NCBI RefSeq assembly: GCF_008329535.1
Contig: NZ_NPKR01000012.1
Span: 151,070 to 215,069 of the forward strand
DNA: 64,000 nt
Source of the DNA: Mycolicibacterium sp. P1-18
GTDB taxonomy: Bacteria; Actinomycetota; Actinomycetes; Mycobacteriales; Mycobacteriaceae
Direction of reading: 5' to 3'
Both the position numbers and the translations under genes were made by a program. Of this stretch, positions 17,400 to 25,164 are shown in pieces. Each line of letters begins with the position of its first letter. Position 1 is the first letter of the stretch. A model generated the notes under the pieces. That model was not told where the DNA came from and did no database searches. It worked only from the letters and a program-made list of their open reading frames with translations.

Positions 17400-18485
17400 A
17401 TGAACATTCACCACCCCACCCCGCAGAACCGCCGTTCCGACCTCGAGCCGACCCTTACCTACGCCCCCATGCACCGGGCGCAGGCCGCACCCCGTGGCCC
17501 GTACGCCCCACCATCCCCCGCGTATCCCCCGCGGCGTCCATCCCCCGCCTATCGCGCCCCGGCCAGGCCAGTCAGTGGACCCACCGGCGCGCCGCCGTGG
17601 CACGCCGCGCCCCCGAGTCCCCTCGGTGTGGCGCCGGCCTGGCCGACGCCGCCGTGGAATCACCCCCCTCAGTCGACGCCTCCGCCGGCCCCCACGACGA
17701 CCCAGCAGCCCTCCGCGCAGACCCCACCGCCCCCACGTCGCCGCAAGTGGCTTGCCGCCGTCGCCGTGACCACGGTCGGCGCTGCGGCCGTCCTGACCTT
17801 CGTCGTCACCGGAGCAGACGGCGGCGACACCGCGGACACTCCGCAGGCCACCGCGACCTCGGAGACCCCTCCGCCGTCCACTCCCTCAGCCCCGCCGATC
17901 TCCTCCACTCAACTGTCCGACGTCCTGCTCTCCCCGGCCGAGGCCGCCGACCTGATCGACAGCAGCCTGCTCATCGGCCACGAGATCGACGGCGCGCGGA
18001 TCTTCGAGAAGATGAGCAGCGGCGACATCGTCGACCAGGACTGCGTCTCGCTCCTCCCGGCGATGGAAACCGCCTATCGGGGCAGCGGATTCGTCGCGGT
18101 GCGCGAGCAAAGTCTGCGAGACCCCGTCGCCAACAAGCGGTTCACCCAGAGTGCGGTGACCTTCGGTGACGACGACGCGGCCAGCCGCTACCTGGAGACC
18201 ACGAAGACGGCGTGGGAGGGCTGCGCCAACCGCAGCGTCGACTTCGGGTTGACCGAATCGAGCTCGGATCACGACTTCTGGTCGATTGGCGCCGTCACCG
18301 ACACCGACGGGGTCCTGACCTTCACCAAGACCCAGGAGGGCGGTGACGGCTGGTCCTGCCAAGGCGCACTCGCAGCCCGTGACAACGTGGTGGTCGACCT
18401 GTTCACCTGCGGTGAGCACGTCTCCGGCCTCACAGCGGTTCGGCTCGCCAACGCCATGACCAACAAGGTCGACGACGCACGATGA
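17400..18485 (+). CDS. membrane protein with PknH-type sensor domain, no kinase
   Basis: 361 residues. A Pro-rich cytoplasmic N-terminus (1-112) occupies the place where PknH has its kinase, followed by one membrane helix (117-137) and a sensor domain (about 165-361) containing QDCVSLL, AWEGCANRSV, CQGALAARDNVVVDLFTC. The four cysteines match the two-disulfide PknH ectodomain. I infer that it binds the same class of ligand as kinase-linked sensors and may act as a decoy, co-receptor or FHA-partner scaffold. Gene order with the FHA protein immediately downstream supports a phosphosignalling context. Confidence 0.8.
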   Translation: MNIHHPTPQNRRSDLEPTLTYAPMHRAQAAPRGPYAPPSPAYPPRRPSPAYRAPARPVSGPTGAPPWHAAPPSPLGVAPAWPTPPWNHPPQSTPPPAPTTTQQPSAQTPPPPRRRKWLAAVAVTTVGAAAVLTFVVTGADGGDTADTPQATATSETPPPSTPSAPPISSTQLSDVLLSPAEAADLIDSSLLIGHEIDGARIFEKMSSGDIVDQDCVSLLPAMETAYRGSGFVAVREQSLRDPVANKRFTQSAVTFGDDDAASRYLETTKTAWEGCANRSVDFGLTESSSDHDFWSIGAVTDTDGVLTFTKTQEGGDGWSCQGALAARDNVVVDLFTCGEHVSGLTAVRLANAMTNKVDDAR

Positions 18486-18510
18486 CCCGGGACGCCCTCA
18501 CCGTCGCCGG

Positions 18511-20232
18511 GTGCTGCCCCGACCGTCGAGAGCGCCGGTGATCGAGGACCCGCCACCGGTGACACCGCTGACCGTGTGGCTCGGCACCGCAAAGCACACC
18601 TTTGCCGGAGACCGTGACGTCACAATCGGCCGCGCCGCCGGGTGCGACATCCGAATCGTGCTGCGCTCGGCGATATCCCGTTTGCACGCCATCCTCCGCG
18701 TCGACGGCAACGGATGGGTGATCATCGACGGCAGCCGGTACGGCACCTTCGTCGACGGACGACGGATCACCACCGTTGCCGTCGATGACCACGTCAGCGT
18801 CACCCTCGGCGCCCCCAACGGTCCCCGGCTGACGTTTTCCACCACCACGCACCAGTTGGCCGTTGCGCACCGGCCGGCATCTCCACCGTCGACCCCCACC
18901 CCGTGTGCGCGTGCACCCGAGCCGCCACCCGCCGCGCCCGTCGTCGCGCCGGCGCCGCCCGCCGGTGAACGGCTCTGGTCGCACCACCCAACCTGGTGGA
19001 TTTTCGACATGATGTTCTTGATCCTGCTCGCCGCCGCCGCGGCGTCCGCGCGGACCGGACACACCGTAGGCGCCCAGGACCCACGGGACCCCCGATCACA
19101 AGGGACACTTTCACCGATGAGTACAGACGATCCCCGTGGCCCCCGCGACGACGAGACCGCCGACTGGCCGATTGCCTCGCCGCCCAGTCCCCCGTCCGAC
19201 GACGACGGCGAAGCGACCACGCGGGTCGGCGCGACGCCACCACCGGTGCACCGTCCCCCGCCTGGCCCACCTCCGCCGCGGCCGCCCTTCGCCGGAGCGC
19301 CTCCGCCTCCGCCTTCGCCGCCTCCGCACTGGGCGCCCAGGCCGTCGGGGCCTCCGCCTGCGCCCGGAGCCGGCTGGCAACAGCCGCCACCGGGTTACCC
19401 ACCGTCGCAGGGATTTCCGGCCTACTCGGGCTACCCCACGCCCGGCCCGGCAGCCGACGCTGCACCGCGGCGCTCGCCGCGCAAGTGGTGGGTGATCGCA
19501 GGCTCCACGCTGATCGCCGTCGTCGTCGTCGCCGCGGCGGTGCTCTGGATGCGCCACGACGACGCCACCAACGGCCCAGCCAGCACCACCGCCGCCGCCC
19601 CACCGCCGGCCTCGACGACCACGTCGACGACGACGACGCCACCCCCAGTAAGCGTCGACCCGGCTCGGCTCCCGCAGCTCCTGCTCCCCGCCGACGCGGT
19701 CAGTACCGCCTTGAACAGTCCCGGCATGGTGCCCGGCGAACTTCAATCCAGCTCCGACGTGCTGACCGACAGCTTCATCGAGCCGATGACCTGCACCACC
19801 GCGTGGGCGCCCGGCAAGTTCGGCACTTACGTGAACTCGGGTTTCATCGGGATGGCCCGCCAGCTGGTGGAGGAGAAACCCACGGCCAACCACGCAGTCG
19901 TCCAGGCAGTCGTGGCCTTCCCCGACGCTGCCGGTGCCAGAAAGTCCTTCGACGAGCAATTCAAGGATTGGGGGGAGTGCCAATACCAGACCATCACCTC
20001 CACTTTGAAGGGACAAGAACAAAAGGCCACCGTGGGCGTCACCGCAGAAGCCGACGGTGTCGCGACCCTCCAGGTGACTCCGGACATCGGCTTCGCCGGG
20101 TTCACCTGCGAGCGTGCGCTGACCGTCGCCGGGAACGTCGTGGTCGACGTCCGCTCCTGCAGCCCCGACGTCGGTGACACCGCCGGCGTCCTTGCCCGCG
20201 ACATCGCCGCGAAGATCAACGGGAGGCGGTAA
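18511..20232 (+). CDS. FHA domain joined to PknH-type sensor domain
   Basis: 573 residues if read from GTG 18511; a GTG at 18538 is also possible. An FHA domain (about 20-95: TIGR, SRLH) resembles FHA1 of the FHA-ABC protein, but the usual Asn in the RNG loop is Tyr78-Gly (SRYGTF), which may weaken phosphothreonine binding. A hydrophobic segment (162-180), a long Pro-rich stretch, a clear membrane helix (326-347) and a PknH-type sensor (about 400-573) follow. An in-frame ATG at 19117 (residue 203, MSTDDPRG) begins a protein laid out like the 17400 gene, so two proteins may be made from this frame. Confidence 0.7.
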   Translation: MLPRPSRAPVIEDPPPVTPLTVWLGTAKHTFAGDRDVTIGRAAGCDIRIVLRSAISRLHAILRVDGNGWVIIDGSRYGTFVDGRRITTVAVDDHVSVTLGAPNGPRLTFSTTTHQLAVAHRPASPPSTPTPCARAPEPPPAAPVVAPAPPAGERLWSHHPTWWIFDMMFLILLAAAAASARTGHTVGAQDPRDPRSQGTLSPMSTDDPRGPRDDETADWPIASPPSPPSDDDGEATTRVGATPPPVHRPPPGPPPPRPPFAGAPPPPPSPPPHWAPRPSGPPPAPGAGWQQPPPGYPPSQGFPAYSGYPTPGPAADAAPRRSPRKWWVIAGSTLIAVVVVAAAVLWMRHDDATNGPASTTAAAPPPASTTTSTTTTPPPVSVDPARLPQLLLPADAVSTALNSPGMVPGELQSSSDVLTDSFIEPMTCTTAWAPGKFGTYVNSGFIGMARQLVEEKPTANHAVVQAVVAFPDAAGARKSFDEQFKDWGECQYQTITSTLKGQEQKATVGVTAEADGVATLQVTPDIGFAGFTCERALTVAGNVVVDVRSCSPDVGDTAGVLARDIAAKINGRR

Positions 20233-20303
20233 CGGAGGCCGACTTGCGTCACATTCGGCGCAATTTTTGGCAAAGCCGCGGCGCCTCGTAGAGACTGCAC
20301 GCC

Positions 20304-21410
20304 ATGGCGCAACACACCCCGGACGACGGTGACGACTCCCCGCCCCAGGGGCCGCCGACCTGGGGTCCGCAGCGACCGTGGGAGTCCGGACCCAAGGCGA
20401 GCGGTCCGCGCACGTGGGCCATCGTGGCCGTCGCGCTGCTCGTCGTCCTGTGCGTGATCGCCGGTGCCACCGTGTACTTCACTCGCGAGGACTCCTCGGC
20501 GGCCGCGGCACCCGCGGCGGATCCGCTCAAGTCGGAAGCTTCCACCACCACGGGTACGGACGCGGGCATCGCCAGCGCCGGTGACACCGGCCCGGTGGGC
20601 GTGGTCACCGAGGACCCCACCTGCACGGGGTGGTTGGGAATCGACGCCGCGTTGAAGGCCGCCGAACAGACGTCCTGGCTGGGACGGGATCCGTCGATCG
20701 CCGCCACCGCGTGGACACCGAGCCGCCGCGACTCCTACGAATCCGTCGCCGGTGCGATGCGCACGGCCGCCGATCAAACCGCCGCGCTGGCGGCGCAGAC
20801 GCCGCATCGTGTGATGCGCGAGTTGTACGACCAGACCGTGGCGTACCTGCGGGCCTACGCCGACAGCCTGCCGACCTACACCGCCGTGGACGACCACCTC
20901 GCCCTCACCGCGGCGGCGACCGGCTCGGCGCTGTCGGCGATCTGCACGGCGATCGGCGACGGCACCGCCGCGGGACGTGCGACGTTGGCCGCGGCGGCCA
21001 AGCCGCCCACCGCCCCGCCGGCCGCGGCCGGTGACCCGGTGCCGTTCTTCCAGCCACCTACTGATCCGGTGTGCGTGCAGTGGCACGGGCTGGTCAGCAA
21101 GTACACCGCCGGATTCGCCGCCTGGCGTGCCACCGACGCCAGCTTGCCTGCTGCTCAGTGGGGCCCAAATCAACGCCAGATCAACGTCGCGGTGGCGCCG
21201 GTGATGGTGGCCTTCGCCGACGAGGCAGAAGCCTTGGCCCAGGCCAGCACCAATCAGGTGTTCCAAGACTTCGCCACGGTGGCCGCGCAGTACCGCCGCG
21301 CCTTCGCCGCCGCCCTGCCGACCTACGTGCCGCCCGACGGTGCCCTCACCCAGGCGGCGTCGGCTGCCACCCTGGCAATCGACGAGGCCTGCACGGCCAC
21401 CGAGGGCTAA
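20304..21410 (+). CDS. membrane-anchored exported protein, hypothetical
   Basis: 368 residues. Short cytosolic N-terminus, one membrane helix (about 37-58), then a helical outside region with two similar halves. Each half has a CxxW- or CxQW-type start (CTGWLGIDAAL; CVQWHGLVSKY), a helix ending near YRRAF or YLRAYA, a DSLPTYT or AALPTYV motif and a final cysteine (AICTAI; DEACTATE). This internal duplication suggests two tandem four-helix units, each with one disulfide. Family not recognised. It follows the two sensor genes and may belong to the same envelope system. Confidence 0.65.
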   Translation: MAQHTPDDGDDSPPQGPPTWGPQRPWESGPKASGPRTWAIVAVALLVVLCVIAGATVYFTREDSSAAAAPAADPLKSEASTTTGTDAGIASAGDTGPVGVVTEDPTCTGWLGIDAALKAAEQTSWLGRDPSIAATAWTPSRRDSYESVAGAMRTAADQTAALAAQTPHRVMRELYDQTVAYLRAYADSLPTYTAVDDHLALTAAATGSALSAICTAIGDGTAAGRATLAAAAKPPTAPPAAAGDPVPFFQPPTDPVCVQWHGLVSKYTAGFAAWRATDASLPAAQWGPNQRQINVAVAPVMVAFADEAEALAQASTNQVFQDFATVAAQYRRAFAAALPTYVPPDGALTQAASAATLAIDEACTATEG

Positions 21411-21472
21411 AGCTGGCACCGCCAAAGTCGCTCGGCTACAACGGAATACGGTCGTTTGGGTCGCCAGTCCGC

Positions 21473-21763
21473 TCACGCCACATTGGCGAAGGGATCGTGC
21501 CCGGCCAATAGCTTTTCGAGCCGGGCCTCGTCCAGCCGCACCCGCACGGTCGCCGACTCCTGATGGTCACGCACCACCTTGGCCAACCCAAAGGCACTGG
21601 ACACCAGGAACAGCACGCTGATGGCGAGGAACAGTCGCTGCCATGGATCCAGCGGCAGAAAGACGATCCCACCCAGGGTGGCGATGAAGCTCACCGCGAA
21701 GGCGACGACGCTCTGGGCGAGAAACGCCGCGGTGGTTTTGGACATCCCATTCGAAAGGCTCAT
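21473..21763 (-). CDS. YiaA/YiaB-type two-helix membrane protein
   Basis: 96 residues from the ATG at 21763; a TTG 24 bases upstream is an alternative. TTAAFLAQSVVAFAVSF begins helix 1, GIVFLPLDPWQRLFLAIS begins helix 2, and LVSSAFGLAKVVRDHQE ends it. These are the characteristic blocks of the YiaAB family of small inner-membrane proteins, whose function is unknown. A charged C-terminal tail (VRVRLDEARLEKLLAG) is cytosolic. Convergent with the gene at 20304. Confidence 0.75.
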   Translation of the reverse strand: MSLSNGMSKTTAAFLAQSVVAFAVSFIATLGGIVFLPLDPWQRLFLAISVLFLVSSAFGLAKVVRDHQESATVRVRLDEARLEKLLAGHDPFANVA

Positions 21764-21851
21764 GAATTCGAGTATGGGGGTGCCCAACCCTCAGCTGACG
21801 CACCATTTTTGGAATGCCAACGTCCGCCTTATCGCCGCTGGCAGCCAGTCG

Positions 21852-22269
21852 TCAGCGCGGAATTCGGTCGATCATCGCCTGCGGGACATGGACCGGGGTG
21901 TCCCCAAGGTTGACACCGATGAAGACGAAGTCCAGCAACATGTTCGACCGCACGGTGATGACGTGAGACCACGGCCCGCCCGAAGCGGTCGGTGAGACGT
22001 CGGTGTCGAGTCTGGTCATCCCGTTGCCCAACTCTCGTGGCGCGCCGTAGACCAACGTCAGGCCCGTCCGGTTGGGGTCCGCGGGAATAGTGGACGTGTT
22101 CTTGCCAATACACGCCTGCCGGTAGTCGAGGTAGGCGGTCAGCGCCTTCTGCGGCCGGAGCATCCGGATACACCGCCGCGCCCTGTCCGATCAGGAGGCC
22201 GGTCGCCTGTACCCCGGTGTCCGACCCCGTGAACCGCAACGGCTCGTTGCCGGCATAGGCGGTCGGCAT
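21852..22269 (-). pseudogene. broken PknH-type sensor-domain gene
   Basis: The first part reads (from 22269) GMPTAYAGNEPLRFTG.. AVYPDAPAAEG, then the same protein continues in another frame as QKALTAYLDYRQACIG.. and ends HVITVRSNMLLDF..MIDRIP. One base is missing near 22153. The N-terminus with its export signal is also absent, because an in-frame TAG lies just upstream. Content otherwise matches a PknH-type sensor lipoprotein. It is the first of three neighbouring damaged genes. Confidence 0.65.
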
Positions 22270-22335
22270 CCCCGTGAAGGCCCCTCGGTTTGGGTCCCCG
22301 GCCTGGCGGCGCTACAGCGACACTTCCGTGTCTTG

Positions 22336-23126
22336 TCACCCGGCCTCTATGGCGGCCACCCGCTCCAAGCCTTCGGGTCCGCAGACCATCGGTAGGTCTA
22401 CCGGGCCGGAGGCCAACAGGTCCGCGACGCGGCGCGTGAGCTCTCCAGATTTGACGTACGAATACAGATCAGCCCCGGGACGCGCAGTCGCGGCTTGATC
22501 GAGATGCCCTTGCACCTCAGGTGAACTGATGGGGAAAGTGGACGCTGCCCAGGTGAAGGCAATGGCGGCGCCGTGCAATTGGTCGGGCTGACCGCCTCTT
22601 CGTCGAAATAGCCTTCGCACAGGACGAGGAATGACCGGTGGTGTCGTACTCCGTGGGCAGTGTCACCCTCGAGCCACGGGTCACGTAACTGGTAGATGTT
22701 GCCGTTGCGGTCGACGCCCACGTGGTAGGCGATGTCGACCCAACCGTGCTCGTTCTGATGCAGCGCGCGGTGCTGCCGCAACCGGGCCGCCGCATGGCGG
22801 TTCTCGCCGAGCACGACGCCGGTGTGATGAATGGTCATGCGATTGGGGGTATGTGGTACCTCGCCAGGCCGGGCAGGTTGCGCACCCCAGGCGGCTCGGC
22901 AAATCATCTGGCCGACGACCGGAGACGCGAGTGCTTCGGCGTCCTGCGGTGGAGATGTCGTTTCCGGCGGCGCTGCTGGAGCACTAGGGGACGTTGCACC
23001 TCGTGTCGATACCGGCGCGTTCTCGGGTGTGGCCTCATTTGCGACCTCGGAGGGTCGCCAGCATGCGCCCAACGCGGTAGCCATTCCCGTCGCGCCGGCC
23101 AGGGCCAGCAGACGGCGCCGGTTCAT
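22336..23126 (-). pseudogene. broken peptidoglycan-recognition/N-acetylmuramoyl-alanine amidase
   Basis: From the ATG at 23126 the product has a twin-arginine-like start (NRRRLLAL) with a lipobox LGAC, and an amidase_2/PGRP domain (RAAWGAQPARPGEVPHTPNRM, TIHHTGVVLG, IAYHVGVDRNGNIYQLR). Comparison of the frames shows an extra base near 22657, a missing base near 22636 (these two cancel) and another missing base near 22580. The C-terminal part then continues to 22336. The zinc-ligand position expected as SxCPG reads TARPG, so Cys is replaced by Arg. Function is very likely lost unless the sequence contains errors. Confidence 0.7.
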
Positions 23127-23353
23127 CGGGGCGTCGTATTGCCCACCAACCCCGTCGGGCCCGGGAGTGTGCATGACGAGGACCCTACGGATGCCGACCC
23201 GACTATGACGCATCTTCGTTGATCAACTGGTGCAGAACGCACCGATGCGGGGCGGCACCCCGGTCTTCGGCGTCTCCCCCTCCGACCGAACGCGGCACCG
23301 CGAATCGACGCACCTTCCGCCGGGAAAAGGTCATGCTCGGCGCCGATGCTGGT

Positions 23354-23359
23354 TACGAT
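23354..23359 (+). promoter_or_regulatory. -10 element for leaderless start of the kinase pseudogene
   Basis: TACGAT followed by 6 bases and ATG (23366). TANNNT placed 6-7 bases before the start codon is the usual form of mycobacterial leaderless promoters. Confidence 0.4.
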
Positions 23360-23365
23360 TCGGCC

Positions 23366-25151
23366 ATGCCCTTTGCTGAAGGGGCGGTATTTGCCGGCTA
23401 CACCATTCAGCGCTTGCTAGGTACCAGGGGATCGGCGAGGTCTATCTCGTGCAGCACCCCCGGCTCCCCCGCCAGGGAGGCGCTCAAGATTCTCCCGACG
23501 CACGTGAGCGCCGACCCGGAGTACCACCAACGGTTCGCCCGTGAAGCCGACATCGCCGCGTCATTGTGGCATTCGCATATCGTGGCCATCCACGATCGCG
23601 GCGAGCATGACGGTCAGTTGTGGATCACCATGGATTACGCCGAAGGCGCCGACGCGGCCCGGCTGATGCGCGACCGGTATCCACACGGGATGCCACCGAA
23701 AGACGTTCTCGACGTCGTCGCAGCCATCGCTGACGCCCTCGACTACGCCCACGAACGGTTTTTGCTCCACCGCGACGTCAAGCCGGCCAACATCCTGCTG
23801 AGTGACCCCCGCAACGGTGAGCGCCGTACCGTCCTCGCCGATTTCGGAATCGCACGCGGCGTCAACGACAGTAACTGCCTCACCGCGACGGACATGACGG
23901 TCGGGTCGGTGGCTTACGCGGCTCCTGAGCAGCTCACCGGCAAGACGCTGGATGGACGAGCTGATCAATATGCATTGGCGGCCAGGGCCTTTCACTTACA
24001 TACTGGCACTGCTCCGTTCGGAAGTTCTAACCCGGCTGTCGTCATCGGCAAGCACCTGTCCTCCCCGCCGCCTGCGTGAGCGCCTTGCGCGACGACCTCG
24101 GACAGATGGACTCGGCGCTGGCGACGGCGATGGCCAAGGAGCCACACCATCGTTTTCCGACTTGCCGTGACTTCGCGGTTGCGCTGGCTGAGCACAGTTC
24201 CCCACCCGTCGCGGCCGAGCTGACTGTCGTGCGTCCGACCGTCGCGGCGCAGCCCGCACCGCTGACGGTGTCGGCATGGCGGGAGACGCCCGCGCCTCCA
24301 CCGGCCCCACCCCCACCACCTACGCCGCCCTCGGCGCCGGCGAATCCGGGTCGAACACCACTCGTCGTCGGTGCCTCGCTGCGGCGCTCCTGGCCATCGG
24401 GCTCGTTGCGTTTCTTGGCGCGAAACTCGGCCCGTCCCCCGAAGATTCCTCAACTGCTGCGCCGTCGCCCTCCCTGGACCGACCCGCGTGGCCGGAGACC
24501 GCTGGCCCGACCCGCACGGTGACGCGCACCGCGCCGCCGCTCACCGTCACCCGGCGCGACGACCCGCCGACCAATACACCTGCGCCTCGCACTCAGTCAC
24601 CTCCGTCAGGCGACCTGGGTCTTCCACGACCGTTTAGCAGACTGAGCTGCACTGGACAGGGCATCGTCGTGTTGGGGTCGGTGACCACACCCGGGCGGTA
24701 TCCCGAAGGGGTGCATCGCCTCTTGGGCGCGCACCCCGGCGCCTCCTACCTCCGCACCGACCAGACTTGCCCTTCGCTGCGTGCGGCGACCGAGGAGGGC
24801 GATCCCATCTACGCCGGCTACGTGCCAGCGGGTGATACCACGACGGAAGTCTGCGCCGCCGTGCGTTCAGCTGGCGGCGACGCCTACGGAAAATGGCTGG
24901 ACTACACCACCGACCCGACTTTCAGAATTCCGTGCGGACGGAGCGGGACCTTCGTCTCGAAGCTGCCTCGTCAGATAGTGCCGCGACCGGATGCGTCCTT
25001 GCCGACTTCGGGAAGTGTGCGAGGCAGCCGAACGCGCCAGTTCTCATCCCAATCATTCCGACGGCGTACAGCGCGACGGTCCTTGCTGTACCGATTTATT
25101 GGCTCTCGACATCCGGGCGTTGACGTCAGTGCAACACCGGACACCCGCTGA
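23366..25151 (+). pseudogene. broken Ser/Thr protein kinase
   Basis: The original protein began MPFAEGAVFAGYTIQRLLG. The ATP loop is out of frame between about 23420 and 23470 and then recovers: the correct frame would read IGEVYLVQHPRLPRQ. HRDVKPAN, DFGIARG and APEQ are present. A frame break at 24077-24079 introduces a TGA, after which DLGQMDSALATAMAKEPHHRF continues in another frame. A further break near 24370 precedes the membrane helix LAAALLAIGLVAFLGAKL. The outside domain (GASYLRTDQTCPSLRAATEE..VCAAVRSAGGDAYGKWLDY) is the C-terminal domain typical of some mycobacterial kinases. The extreme C-terminus after about 24950 is uncertain. At least four indels. Confidence 0.7.
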
Positions 25152-25164
25152 CAAGTGGAATTTA

